This document shows, in pieces, positions 10,490-22,092 of a stretch of 64,000 nt of DNA (positions within the stretch are counted from its first letter, which is position 1; each line of letters opens with the position of its first letter). Source of the DNA: Acarospora socialis (taxonomy: Eukaryota > Ascomycota > Lecanoromycetes > Acarosporales > Acarosporaceae); assembly GCA_025617375.2 (NCBI GenBank), contig JAMYGW020000004.1, positions 1,054,001 through 1,118,000 on the forward strand, in the 5' to 3' direction. A program made the position numbers and the translations under genes. The notes below the pieces were generated by a model. The model searched no databases. It saw only the letters and a list, made by a program, of their open reading frames with translations, and was not told the origin of the DNA.

Positions 10490-13305
10490 TCACGCCATTC
10501 CCTGCGCCTCTAAACCCTGCACCGCCGCAAGGCTGTAGGGAAAATCGACGAACCCATCCAACATCCAATTGAGCGGATCAAAGACCTCATAATTCGACTC
10601 GCCAAAACTGTTACTCGGGCCCGGCGTCACCGGTCCACCCAACACGCCCCCAGGGGGAGCCAGACTGGTATCCATGACGGAGCTGGCGGAACTCTCGGCC
10701 GCCGAATCAGGGTTTGTTGGGTTCTTCACCGCGGCTAATTGTCGCGTCGTGTCGCTTTAGTAGCGTACCATAGGGTAGGGGCTGTGGAGAAGGGGGCACT
10801 TACATTCTAGATCGCCCCGGCCCTTGGCTTGATAATCTTCCCGCCACCGCCAGACAGCGTCGAAGACGTGGCTGACGCTCATCCGGCAGCGGACCTTCAG
10901 TTGCAGGGAACTGTCGACGGTGCCGTTGCCGGTGACGTCCGCTCGAGAACCGGCGCCGCCGCCCCTCCACAGCTGGGTGAGGACTTCGGCGAGGCGGCTG
11001 GGTAGGTCGTTTGCGCTGACGCTGATCTTTCGGATGGCCCATATTGTTCTGTTGAAAAGGCTCTTTCCGTAGGCTAGATCGATGTGGCTTGCGAAGAAGC
11101 TGTTGAGTAACTTCAACAGTGTGAAACCGGCCGCAATGATCATTTGCAAGATGTAGTTGCTGACATAGACGAGTACGCTGCCCGCAGAGGTCTCCACGTT
11201 CAGGGTGCTTTCGAGAAAGGAGGTGGTGGCGCTCCATAGACCGAGGAGATCCTCCCAGTAGTGCTGAGAATGGCTCGAGTCGAAGAAGGCGGATAGGCGG
11301 AGGTGGAGGCCGGCTGCGCGAAGATAGATCATGTTAATTACTAAAAAGTCAGCGATAGCTTCCCTTTAGCCACGAGCGATACCAATACTCAATGAGAGCG
11401 GACTATTTTCCGGAAGACACCTGAATCTTAAGGCGAAGCAGTAAAGGAAACCTAACAAGTATTCGCATAGGCATTCGTTCAAAGACTGATCATGCATCAA
11501 TGAGAAACCTACCAGAGATATTGGTCCCAAGCTGTCTTTCAAGCTCGTCGAAATCCCTTGCAAGGAACGAAGTCATAATTGCTCTTTGCTCCTCGCCAGC
11601 CAGGCCAACAGGATCTCGGTCATTACCGTATAACCTCTTCGTGACCTTATCGCAGAATTTCTCGATCCGCAACCGGGCTTCAATCTCATCAGGAAGCCTG
11701 AGACTCTTCGCTTCGACCGAGTTAACCGGGGGAGATAGTGTCCAGTCATAGAGTGTTGCCGGAGGCAGACCGTACCCAGTCGCAACGCTGTGCACGTATT
11801 CGTCTTAGCCTTTACGCTAGTATATGGGCTCACTACGTTTGGATATGAACACACCGTTGCGCAACTAAATTGCAGGCCGCCCAAGTCTTGACCCGATCTT
11901 TCAACTCTTCCTCCCGTAGCTCGACCCGAAACTTGGTAAAGTCCTGTGCATACGAGGGTCGATGCAGGCCAATCTGCATCGCGACTTGCATCATGATTCC
12001 ACTCAGCATGAACGTCGGTTCTGAGGAGGTGCTGCTGACAGGCAGCGGCCAAGTGCAAAGTACGCACAAAGCTTTCACCACATGGTAGCTTTGGGGAACG
12101 CCGGACAATGTAGACCAGACCAGTCTTGACAGAGGGTTGGAGAGAGAAGTAAGAAGTGTAGGTTCAGGTTCGTAGCGACGTGCGGCGACAGAGATGACGG
12201 TCCAAAATAGGAGTGGCGCCATGCTGAAGTACTCGTCTGGGGACTTGGTCGGGTCAAGTAGTGGCAGAAACTCGTGGTAGAAGGTGAAGAAACTGGGGTA
12301 AAGTAGTATGTCAGCTCAGAGAATGACAGGCCTATGGCTTTTCTTTGAGTTGTCATACTGGTTGAACAGTTCCCGAACTCGATCTTGCGTCAAGGAAACG
12401 TCTTCGATTCTCCAGAACATGCAAGCCTGGCCATTGGTACTTCTCAGATATGCTGCTCCATCATGTCCAGATCGAAGGTCCAACAGCGACGCAACGGCCT
12501 CTTGGGATCCTCGATATTGCTCGTGCGCGGAGGGGCTTTGGTAGATGCTCGGGCTTTCAGTTTTGACCGATGTAACACTGATCGCTGGGGTATGGTGGGT
12601 TGTAGGGGAGAATTGCTGTTGATTGGCAAGCTGTCGTCGGAGCTGAACAATCTCTCTCTCCATCTCCGCATTCTTGCTCCGCTTCCCTATCCGTTTAAAG
12701 TTCGACTCGATCTTGCATTCCAGGTTGAGACGGCGGCATCGCGAGCAGAGAGTGAACGGTTCCTGCACGACATCACATCGTAACTAGCCAAGCCATACCG
12801 TCAGTAGAGAAGACACGGACATGGCCATGTACTCTGTTCTGAACAATATCTTGTGTTGACCAACATACATGCCAATCCGTAGCCTTCCGTGACTCACCTT
12901 CTGCTGTCTGCACTCATTACATGCTCTCTTCACACCGGGAGCTCTCCTCCGATCTTCGGCCCCCTCGTCGCCCTCGCCATCTTCCACGCTGCCCGGCGAA
13001 CTGTCCAGCCCGGCAACCGACCGGTTTCGCTTGATGTCCCCAGCTCTCGCGCTTGTAGGGCTACTGATCGCACTGCCGGCGCCTACGCTGCTGGAGCCCT
13101 GGACTCGGCCCACCGCACCGGGGGTTATTTCCATGCGCCGCAACGGCTGCGGAATCGAAGTCACGGGGAGCCGGTAGGCTATGGCGATGTGGAACCCAAG
13201 ATCTCCGTTATCGCTGATATCGTCGGCCGATAGTCGGCGGAAGTGGGATGTTGATTGCTTTGGCGAGGCGGGGCGGGGGCGATTGTTCTTCCTTCTACCG
13301 TTCAC
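10490..13305 (-). CDS. leu3: Leu3/LeuB-type Zn2Cys6 transcription factor
   Basis: Six exons on the minus strand: 13305-12898, 12783-12359, 12292-11855, 11787-11513, 11340-10804 and 10734-10490. All introns are GT-AG (114, 66, 67, 172 and 69 nt) and all phases agree, giving 775 residues. The first intron splits the zinc cluster. After splicing it reads CNECRQQK|LRCDVVQEPFTLC then SRCRRLNLEC, i.e. Cys 129, 132, 139, 149, 152 and 159 with CX2CX6C-X9-CX2CX6C spacing. A basic linker and a coiled coil follow (ESNFKRIGKRSKNAEMEREIVQLRRQL). The middle-homology region contains FFTFYHEFLPLLDP and a run of alpha-helices (QVAMQIGLHRP, NMIYLRAAGLHLRL). The C-terminus has a short acidic/hydrophobic tail (FDPLNWMLDGFVDFPYS), a likely activation segment. 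Cluster and linker match the Leu3/LeuB/PrtT group that regulates branched-chain amino acid and related nitrogen genes. Leu3 versus PrtT cannot be separated here. Confidence 0.85.
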
Positions 13306-14256
13306 TACGAAGCTACAACGTGGAAGATAATGACACTATTCACAAGCAACACTATACGCAGAACTACTCCTGCTGGAGTATACGAGTAACACTGCTCCTG
13401 GATAAACCTAAGCTTACACCGAAGAATGGCCCAAAGGCAACCTCGCTCACTACCCAAAGGGTTCCTCCTGCCACCGAAAATACCGAATTGCAGACAGTCG
13501 TACTCAGAACCATCAGCACCGCACGGGGACATGGTTATCGAAACCAAGATGGCTCGTCGTGTCAAAGGTTCGAGGCTCCAAACAGTTGCCACTACCCGTC
13601 ATGCTGAACTGTCTACAGTGGTTTCGTTCAGTTCTAACCAGACTGCACAGCCTTTCTTAGACCCCGCCATATTGAGCAAAAGAATTGCCCTGGAAAAGGC
13701 CAATGGACAATGGGAGAAAAAATAACACAAGTGCTGCTGCCACGCGCTAGACACGTTTGCTACTGGTGAGAGTAAGCCTTCGGAGGCTGCGGGCATCTTG
13801 GGAGTTTGCGAGAGTAATTACGACTCTACAAGCCCTTTGAGCTGTAACACGTATTCGGGACGCCAACGCGACTGTCGCAGGCTTGGTGTTGGGCATATGA
13901 GATCACTTGTGCGAGGAGAATGGGCAAATCAAGCACGAAGAGGTGAAACTTGATCCATATTCCACTGCTGGAGGGGGAGGTGATGAGTATTATTGCAAGC
14001 TTGCAATCCTGAGGGCTAGTAAAGAGTTCTCCATTAAGGTCTGCTAGGGAACCCGAGATATATTAAATAGATAGTAGAAAATCGTATCATGAAAGTTCCG
14101 TGAATCATCGTCGTACCGGTTCCGTCCACGCTATGTGTTACATTTCATCAAATTGCCCAATCGCTTGCTCATTATTCATCATATAGAGGAAATCCACAAG
14201 TCGTCGTATGGATTGACGCTCCTCTGAGTCTTGACAGAACATCAGATCGACGTGCC
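13306..14256. other. Intergenic region upstream of the Leu3-like gene
   Basis: These 951 bp lie between the start of the Leu3-like gene and the stop of the next minus-strand gene. A 99-codon plus-strand ORF (13426-13725) lacks recognisable features. I see no repeat or RNA gene. Confidence 0.55.
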
Positions 14257-17076
14257 TCAAGCAAGTCGAGCGTCAGGCTGAACAATCATTGCGCCGATGC
14301 TCTTCCTCAACTTCGCCCTTTCCTTCTCCCGCCTCGCCTCCTCACGCTGTGCTTTGCTCTTCTCAAGTCTGTCCTGCAGACTCTTCCATGCGGTAAACTG
14401 CATGTGCAACCCGAGATTTGGCGCCGCGTGCAGACGCCTATCTCTCTGTAGATGTTGGTTCCGCAAACTGCCATAACTTTGCTTCCTCCTAACTCCAGTA
14501 CTTCCAGACCTCCGCGAAGTCGAGAGCCCCGTCAGACGACGGGCTAGGGTCATAGGACCGATCCCAGCACCCCTCTGCCGCAATCCTAGCGTATTACTGA
14601 TCATAAACCCATCATTGCCGAAGTCACTATCACTATCCGACAGATCATCCCAGAAGCCTCGCGGTCGCCAAAAAGGGTGGAGCTTGCTGTCTGTATCCTC
14701 GCTGATAATCGGTCGCGGATTCGTCGTCGTCGTCTTCTTCGATAGAGACCGAGTAAATGGAGATACGAATGACTCAGAGTATCGACGATTGCTCAAGGCA
14801 CGCTTAACCATTGAAAGAGGACCCACCGTATTTTGACTCCCATCGCTAGTTGACGGCCTCATGCCGAGTTGGCGATTGACCTCACTTGCTGGAGTAAGAA
14901 CAGCAGGTGTAGGAGGGATGACCTTGAACTCGGGTGGCTTAGGAGGTTCACGTGGGTTCTTGAGTGGAGAGTCGACCTGAGCCCGTGACATCCCGATAGC
15001 TCGATGGTTCAGGTGCTCGTCATCCATCCATTCCGGGGTACCATCAATTTGTGGCGGGTCGGTATTTGATACTGCAAGCTGCCTGGAGTCTCTTCTAGCT
15101 CGCTGTTGGACTACGAGTATAGACCGATTGTCGTGGGGGTAAATGCTGATGGCCGTTGCCTCGCTAACTTCGAGAGTGCCGGGCGTGGACGACTGAATCG
15201 AGTGCTGAGAGAAGGGCGTTATAAGCGCTGATTGAGGTCGCAGTGAGGACCACTCTCCTCCACCTGTTCTATCCGGATGTGCGACTGGGCGTTCTGATGA
15301 TCGTGGAATTTGCGAAGGAGGCTGAGACAGGATCAGGCCCTGATCGTGCACTGCATCGCGAAGTTTCAAACTTGCAGAGGTAAGCGAAGTTGCTCTCGAC
15401 GGGTTCCTACTCGTGGGCGCAGACAAGGAGGAGCTCCGGCGAGGTATGATTGGGGCAAAGTCTTTCCTCTTCCGTCCTTCGGACCTCGAGTTGGCGGAGG
15501 ATGGCTGTGACTCAGAACGAGTTCGGCTATGCTGACGAGGGATGTCGAAGTAGCCCGTGGCTTCGTCCGGTCTAGAATTAGTTTGTACTTGCTTGGCACC
15601 CGAAGAGAACGATAGAGATCTGGAGGCCCGTCTACTGCTCTCCGCGGACGAGGATAAAGACGAACGCCGCTCGGGTATAACAAGAACAGGAATACTCTCC
15701 CGCCTGCGTCGGGCAGTTTCAGAGGTTGCACTGGTGGACGTTTCTGAAGCGAAACTATGTCGATTTGGCCGCGCTTTTGGTACGATCGAGGCCGCACTGA
15801 GAGATGTTTCTGACGCATAGCTGTTTCTATTGCCTCGCTCGGGAAGGTTTGCACTTCGATGTACCAGTCGGTGTGGCTGCTCGTTTGATTTCACAGAACC
15901 ACGACTAGACTGTTGAACGGGCGAACTGGAGGATCGCAGAGCTAGATTCTTCCCCGTGTGACGTAATGTTCGCCTTCTTTGCGGTGTTGTATCCACCACC
16001 AGCGCTTCCACAATTGTAGACGTTCCAGACATTGCGGAGAAGCGTCGCCTGTCAACATCAGGTTGATTGTCCGGACTACCGTCATCAGGAACCAGTGGCC
16101 ATCCAATCCTCTCGGCAAATCTTTCGGTCGAGCTGCTAGCGAGGTTGTGGCGGTTGTTCCGTATCCTATCCCTCAAGCTTAGACCTCTTGCCAAGGATGG
16201 TATAGCTCCGCCGGTGTCGTCCGCTGCGCCGATGGGAGATATTTCCCGCTGGGATGTACGCGAAATTTGCCTTCCCGACTTCTTGATTGTATCAGCCTTC
16301 GCAAGATCAAGCTCCCAGTCTCGGCCTGAGAGACCATGCTCTTCCTCGCGGTTACTACCCCAAGCACCGTCGAAGGTGACGAAATCGCTTGCAGGAAACG
16401 TTTTCCCTGGCTGTTTCGCAGTAGGTGTAGTCTCTCCTTCTTCATCAAGCTCCAACCCCAGACCAAGCCCAATCTCCCGTAACCTCGCAGGCCTGGTAAC
16501 ATCCAGCCATTTCTGCCTTGCAACGAGTGGAGATGATGACCCAGACGTTTGCCCTTCCTCGTCCGATGACCATTGATTTTCCCTAGCGGTCCGAAACGAC
16601 TCCGCTCGAGAGGAAGGGTTCGGCTGTATCGGCCGAAGCAGCACCGTTGCATTGGACTGTGCGCTCGGGGGAGTAATATCTGGCGTTGGAGGGCTGCGCT
16701 GATTGGTCGGTGTAGTTAGACCAATGTCTTCGGATGCTTGAGAGGTACGCTTCCTCCGTCTAGTTGGAGAAGTTGCGGGGTTTGAATCTCCGAGAGAAGC
16801 TTCGTGGCCGTTGGACGGGGGTGTAAGCGGTAAGCTCGGGGTTGGGCCAGGACTCGTCACTGCCGTTGGGGTAACAGTACTAATGCTATTTGATGCTCCA
16901 ACTGATGAATTATTGTGCAGGTGAGGCGCGGCTCCACGAAGACTAAGATTGGCCGTCTGTAGATGAAGTGGTGGCGAACCATCCCATCTTCTCGGCAGGA
17001 CCTTGTGAGCTTTTAGCAAGGAGTGGCTGTGTGCGTTCTCTGATGCTGCCGGATTAAAAACCTCGAGTCCAGGCAT
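14257..17076 (-). CDS. Large Ser-rich, mostly disordered basic protein, conserved-looking, function unknown
   Basis: A single uninterrupted 939-codon ORF starts at the ATG at 17076. The bulk is low-complexity Ser/Arg/Pro with many SP and TP sites. Islands of ordered-looking sequence include VTRPARLREIGLGLGLELDEEG, FVTFDGAWGSN, RFAERIGWPLVPDD, RRFSAMSGTSTIVEALVVDT followed by QRRRTLRHTGKNLALRSSS, and WRPRGFWDDLSDSDSDFG. The C-terminal 45 residues form a strongly charged coiled coil (LQDRLEKSKAQREEARREKERAKLRKSIGAMI). Such islands inside disorder are typical of uncharacterised Pezizomycotina proteins phosphorylated by CDK or MAPK. There is no membrane segment or catalytic motif. Length, lack of introns and codon character support a real gene. 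I cannot name a function. Confidence 0.8.
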   Translation of the reverse strand: MPGLEVFNPAASENAHSHSLLKAHKVLPRRWDGSPPLHLQTANLSLRGAAPHLHNNSSVGASNSISTVTPTAVTSPGPTPSLPLTPPSNGHEASLGDSNPATSPTRRRKRTSQASEDIGLTTPTNQRSPPTPDITPPSAQSNATVLLRPIQPNPSSRAESFRTARENQWSSDEEGQTSGSSSPLVARQKWLDVTRPARLREIGLGLGLELDEEGETTPTAKQPGKTFPASDFVTFDGAWGSNREEEHGLSGRDWELDLAKADTIKKSGRQISRTSQREISPIGAADDTGGAIPSLARGLSLRDRIRNNRHNLASSSTERFAERIGWPLVPDDGSPDNQPDVDRRRFSAMSGTSTIVEALVVDTTPQRRRTLRHTGKNLALRSSSSPVQQSSRGSVKSNEQPHRLVHRSANLPERGNRNSYASETSLSAASIVPKARPNRHSFASETSTSATSETARRRRESIPVLVIPERRSSLSSSAESSRRASRSLSFSSGAKQVQTNSRPDEATGYFDIPRQHSRTRSESQPSSANSRSEGRKRKDFAPIIPRRSSSLSAPTSRNPSRATSLTSASLKLRDAVHDQGLILSQPPSQIPRSSERPVAHPDRTGGGEWSSLRPQSALITPFSQHSIQSSTPGTLEVSEATAISIYPHDNRSILVVQQRARRDSRQLAVSNTDPPQIDGTPEWMDDEHLNHRAIGMSRAQVDSPLKNPREPPKPPEFKVIPPTPAVLTPASEVNRQLGMRPSTSDGSQNTVGPLSMVKRALSNRRYSESFVSPFTRSLSKKTTTTNPRPIISEDTDSKLHPFWRPRGFWDDLSDSDSDFGNDGFMISNTLGLRQRGAGIGPMTLARRLTGLSTSRRSGSTGVRRKQSYGSLRNQHLQRDRRLHAAPNLGLHMQFTAWKSLQDRLEKSKAQREEARREKERAKLRKSIGAMIVQPDARLA

Positions 17077-19037
17077 GACTAGACCACCTCGGCTTGATTC
17101 GGTAGATTAAGAGGCGTTTGGTCTGTGTGCAGATGGCTGAAAACTCAGGTTCATGACAACGCAAGTCTCCGATGAAGAAGCCCAAAGCTGCAGAGCGGAA
17201 CCTATCAGTATGTCGCGAGGAGGTCCTCCCTGATGTTTCTTACCCCGCAGGACCTCGCATAGTCAGGTTGAGTGTTGTGCTGCCGCCGGGCTTTGGAGAT
17301 TAACACCGCTATCAACTCAGGCGCAGTTGAGATCCGGAAGTGTTAGTTGTGCCGTCGCAACGTACGCGAGCTGTCGAAAGTGATGATTTAATCCAAGGTC
17401 GTTGTTCACTTAACGAGCGGATAAGTTGTAGTAGGAAGAGTGGCCGAAAATCGTCGGTCATGCAGCGAGCCTCGAGTGCATCGATCTATCGCTACCAGTC
17501 TGCACAGCAGGCGGAACTGCTGATCGACGAAGATCTAAGACGGGGGCACTGGGTCGCCTTGCACGTGTGCACTGAAATGACCCTTTAAGAAGTGAAGATT
17601 TATGTTGAGTCGGATACAATAATAATTTGGTAAGGGGTAGGGGTGAAGGTTGTCAGTGTCAGTCGCAGTCTATGGGGGTGGGGGAGGCCGACCACTTTCC
17701 GTGAAGACGCTAAAGATGATTTAACGCCGGGTCGATCTTTCCAGGGCTCTGTGATTCATCGGGAGAACTCCCCTCAGTAAGTCTACGGAGTAACGAGTGA
17801 TGCTCATTGAAGGGTGACGGCAGCGAATGATTCGACCGAATGAAGAGCAGAGAGAATGTCCTATGGTACGGCTCGGGCAAAAGCCACCTCTTCGGACGCT
17901 TGCAGTATTTGTTGTCGAATGAAAACCGTTGAAGGGCACTCCAGGCACTTGACTCAAGATATCTCCCATGTACGATAGTAATCTTACGAGTATCACAACT
18001 GCGAGCTGCGAACCTACTTTGTAGGGCTTGGGAATTCATATCTTGCATCTTGATTGTGGCTATGGTATGGCTGGGTCGCCGCAGCAGCAAACCAACCCTT
18101 TTCTCTTCTATTCCGTAAATATACTCGGTAAGTTCTTCTGTATGCCCGTCTACCGTTAGTAGTATCTCATCACGTCATAATATCTACTGTACATAAAAAT
18201 AGGAACAGAATTACAACTTAACCATTTGGATCTGATTCAGGTCATCTTACCTTCAGATGATTGAGTTCCGCCCAACAATACAACGAACACACAACAGCGG
18301 TGTTGGTTCACTCACATTCACCGGGACTCTGTTGTCCAAATCGAAGAATCATGCACACGTTGATATTAGTTCCCCTCAGCCCCGCTAGGTCATGTTTCAA
18401 GTTGTTGTCTCAAGAGGCAGTAGAATACCTTATTCATTCAGATATTCCCAAAAGTTCAGGATACCGTGTAGGAGTACTCCGTACAGGAACTTGCCTCCTC
18501 TGTTGACTGAGGCAAAGTCGTTACTCTGAAGCCTGAATCAAGTGGAAATCAGATGGTCCGAGAGTTGAGTTAGATTGTCTGCTTGATGTCTATTTGCCTG
18601 TGTACCTGTGATCTTTTGCGCGTCATATTAATAAGTTAATGTTTAATTGACTCGGGCAACTCTTGGCACCGACGTTGTTTTCATCTGGTGAATGAAACCT
18701 CCGTCACGTGCACGTCGAAACTGGTAATTGGCGTCGATGACATCGTTCGCTTAAGGCCGCCCCCGACCCTGGAATTCCGTCATCGACGAATCTCACATCT
18801 CACCATACTTGCTACCCGTTTACTCGTATCCATGCTTTGCTTGCCTACCATTCACCTCCAATTTCGAACCTTTTCCCATTTCCCACTACCACTTCCGTCC
18901 GTCGCTATTAATTTTGAACCTTCTTCCTCTTCGACCTCCTCTCTCTCTCACTAGGAAAGTGGCCTAGTTTAATAAAATCCTACCCGTTCCTAATAACCGT
19001 CTCTTGTCACCGGCAAGAGTGAGGGCTCCTGTGCAGT
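17077..19037. other. Long divergent intergenic region
   Basis: About 2 kb separate the start of the disordered-protein gene (minus) from the kinase start (plus). A 126-codon minus ORF at 17710-18090 has no recognisable motif. A CACGTG E-box occurs near 18704 and a CT-rich tract near 18921. This probably holds two promoters and a long kinase 5' UTR. Confidence 0.5.
18921..18952 (+). promoter_or_regulatory. CT-rich tract upstream of the kinase gene
   Basis: A nearly pure pyrimidine run (CTTCTTCC... through TCTCTCTCTC) ends about 85 nt before the kinase ATG. CT boxes near transcription starts are common in filamentous-fungus housekeeping promoters. The assignment is by position and composition only. 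Confidence 0.4.
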
Positions 19038-21368
19038 ATGAGTACGATACAAAATCTCAAAAACTTCATCCGACATGGCAAACAAGCTCGCGCGTCACCA
19101 CCTCATGGTGACCCCACCACGAACGTGTCCCCGGTCCATGCACAGCAGCAACGTTACAACGGCCATCAGGCGCCCCCTCCCAACAATTACGCAATAAGCG
19201 ACCCTATCCTTGCTGGCCATAAACCACCGCAAGGAGCACATGCCCCTGGTGGGGACTACTCGATCGCCAACATGGACAATCGAAATGTAGCTGCGCAGGC
19301 CGGCGGTGCTGCCGCAAAGGCTGTAGGTGATCAACAGAGGATAGGTGATGGAGGCACAACGGAGAGAAAGAAGGACTACGATCCGTCCGCGATTGAAAGG
19401 ATAGTAGCAGAGGAGAGGGAAAGCAAGGGGAAGTTGCCTCGATATCCGGGATTGGAACGTTGGACTCTGTTAGACAAAATGGGAGATGGAGCGTTCAGTA
19501 ACGTCTACCGAGCGAGAGACAACACTGGCCAGATGGGAGAGGTTGCCATCAAAGTCGTACGGAAGTTCGAAATGAATTCCAATCAGGTCAGTATAAGTCA
19601 CGTTGCGATGGACATATTTCTTCACCTTCTTGCAGTGGATTCTTCTGTTTCGTCTCGCAAGACCCCAGTGCGGCTTCCTTGACATGACATGCGTCTCTCT
19701 CTGAGACACAACGCCAACAAGTGTTGTGATTAGGGCGATAACCATCTTCACCCGGACTTTAAGAAGCAGCCAAAGGTTGTGGAGGTGCGCATATCCATCC
19801 ATCTAAACTGCCATATAATATTTCCGCCGCTTCTGTTGAACTTTCTTCTTCCTCAAGTCTTGTTGGGTTGCAGGTTATTGACTTACAGTGCGTTACAGCG
19901 AGCGAACATCCTCAAGGAGATCCAAATCATGCGACAACTCGACCATCCGAACATTGTCAAACTCATCGACTTCTCCGAATCCCGTCAATACTACTACATA
20001 GTCCTCGAGCTTTGCCCTGGCGGCGAGCTTTTCCATCAGATTGTCCGGTTGACCTACTTCAGCGAGGATCTAAGTCGGCATGTCATTTCGCAGGTAGCGG
20101 AAGCTATGGAATACTTGCACGAAGACAAAGGCGTGGTGCATCGGTCAGTGATCACCCTGTCCTTCGTGCGCAGTTGCTGAACTGGTCGCTGTGTTAGTGA
20201 CATAAAACCCGAGAATCTTCTTTTCTATCCTGTTCCTTTTATCCCTACCAGACATCCGAAGCCACGTTCTGCGGAAGATGAGGACAAGGCAGACGAAGGG
20301 GAGTTTATCCCTGGTGTAGGATCCGGTGGGATTGGACGGATCAAGATTGCCGATTTCGGTCTGTCTAAAGTTGTGTGGGACAGTCAAACCATGACGCCCT
20401 GTGGAACAGTCGGCTATACGGCACCAGAGATTGTCAAGGATGAGCGTTACTCGAAGAGCGTGGACATGTGGGCACTCGGGTGTGTGCTGTACACCTTGCT
20501 CTGCGGATTCCCTCCTTTCTACGATGAAAGCATCCAAGTCTTGACCGAAAAGGTTGCAAGAGGGCAGTATACCTTCTTATCACCTTGGTGGGACGACATT
20601 TCCAAGTCAGCCCAAGATCTTGTTTCGCACCTCCTCACCGTCGATCCCGAGAAGCGCTACACCATCCAGGAATTCCTAAACCATCCCTGGATCCGACAAA
20701 CTGACGAAGAGACATATGCAGCTGCTGATGCCCCACCGTTAGCGACACCACTGGCAGTCCGCCAGAAAGAATACCAGTTCAACGCGAGAGCCGGTGACCA
20801 CGAACCAGTATCGGCCCAGTTCCTCGAAACTCCCGGTGGAGGTCTTCGCCGCATGGATTTCCGGTCACCTGGCGCCGTCAACCTGCGCGAGGTCTTCGAC
20901 GTCGGCTACGCCGTGCACCGCCAAGAAGAGGAAGGGAAACGGCGCAAGAACTTCAAGCAAGGCTACCGCGGTGCGGCAGGGATGAGCGGCCTTAACGCCC
21001 TTGACGAAGACGAGGACGACTACGAGGACGGCGACGACCCCGCCTATGCCGGCCATCAGCAGCACCCGCCCGCCAAACTTCCCAAGTCCCAAGGCGTCGG
21101 CGCCGACGTCAGCGGCGTCGAACAGAAGATGCGGACCACGAACCTAGGCCACACGAGCGCGGCGGCGCAGGCGAGACAGGCGGCCGCCCCACGCCAGCAG
21201 GAGAGAGGGTACGGGCAGCACAGTCCTGCCGTCGCGGCCGCGGCGAAACAGCAGGTCAAGAAGAACAGGGGTGCCTTCGAGCTGAGTCTGGATAATGCCA
21301 CTCTGTTGGGGAGGAGGGGGAAAGGCGCGCAGGACCCGAGTAAGTTGCGGCAGCAGGTTGTTCAATAG
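19038..21368 (+). CDS. RCK2: Rck2/Srk1-type CAMK serine/threonine kinase
   Basis: Four exons: 19038-19586, 19734-19784 (only 51 nt), 19899-20143 and 20198-21368. Introns are 147, 114 and 54 nt, all GT-AG and phase consistent, giving 671 residues. The disordered N-terminus starts MSTIQNLKNFIRHGKQA, which I associate with the fungal Rck2/Srk1 group. The kinase domain spans about 142-447: Gly loop MGDGAFSNVYRA, ATP-binding Lys in VAIKVVRK, catalytic loop HRDIKPEN (Asp 283, split by the third intron), DFG at 334-336, and activation segment CGTVGYTAPE. A kinase-family insertion (about 300-325) precedes DFG. The C-terminal 220 residues are disordered and basic, with GAFELSLDNATLL near the end. The family acts downstream of the Hog1/Sty1 stress MAPK in yeasts. 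The 51-nt exon encodes GDNHLHPDFKKQPKVVE, and skipping it would keep frame. Confidence 0.9.
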
Positions 21369-21497
21369 TTTCGAGCGCGGTTCGGCAATGTTGTCGGACA
21401 GTAGGGTACGGAGGGTAGAAAAGACACGTTGGGTCTTTGTACGTTTCTTGTCCTTTACTCTAGACTGGCGTGGCAAAGCAAGACGGATGGCTTGAAG

Positions 21498-21545
21498 GGA
21501 CGGACGAATGACGGACGAATGGATAGATGGATGGGATGGATAAGT
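21498..21545 (+). repeat. GGAC/GGAT-type simple repeat downstream of the kinase gene
   Basis: A degenerate tetranucleotide-like run (GGGACGGACGAATGACGGAC, then GGATAGATGGATGGGATGG) starts about 130 nt after the kinase stop. It is non-coding low-complexity DNA in the 3' flank. Confidence 0.7.
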
Positions 21546-21879
21546 TGAGACGAAACATCGGATTCGACATTTGCATTCTCATCCTCACTTTCGTCAGCAG
21601 CCAGGCTGGGTAAAGGTCCACTTTGCTATGTCCCTTTGTATTCCGCGGAGTCACGAACAGCATGTTCATTTCCTCTCTTCTTGCTTCCGTACTCCTTCCT
21701 TCTTTCTCTGTCAGGCACGAGTACACTTAGCAGATTCAGGCATGGAGCATACATGTGGCAATGAAAGGCTTTTTGATCCCCTTGGCTGTCTCCTCCATAA
21801 ATGTCATTAGTCAGCACCGCCATTCACCAGCACACCAAAAGCAACCCAAACTCCCCAATGCGGCCCCCAAACGTAAGCC

Positions 21880-22047
21880 TACAGGGTCAGGACAGAGCCG
21901 GTGGACAGCCACATATGGGAAAATCCTCTAAATTAGCCCTGTGAAAAATCCGCTCTCATACAAAATCTGTCAGTGCCATCTTGGACTTGGTATAAAATAG
22001 TGTTATTTTAGTATGCGGCTATCCACCCGCAGTGTCCTGACCCTGTA
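21880..22047. mobile_element. 168-bp MITE with TA ends (Tc1/mariner/Fot1-like)
   Basis: The left end reads TACAGGGTCAGGACA followed by GAGCCGGTGGACAGCC. The reverse complement of the right end reads TACAGGGTCAGGACA followed by CTGCGGGTGGATAGCC. That is an imperfect terminal inverted repeat of about 31 bp whose outermost bases are TA at both ends, as expected for TA target duplication. The interior is AT-rich and non-coding. It sits in the gap between convergent genes, 45 bp past the AT-hook gene stop, and could lie in that gene's 3' UTR. Assignment to the mariner/Fot1 class rests on the TA ends and size. No autonomous copy is in this window. Confidence 0.8.
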
Positions 22048-22092
22048 ACTTAGAGTTCACCCCCATATATGAAAACCCCAAAATCGTACATC

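Noticed and set aside
13426-13725. 99-codon plus ORF upstream of the Leu3-like gene
   Set aside because: No recognisable motif, splice context or promoter evidence; likely chance.
17710-18090. 126-codon minus ORF in the 2-kb gap before the kinase
   Set aside because: Composition is not protein-like and nothing is recognised; no support beyond openness.
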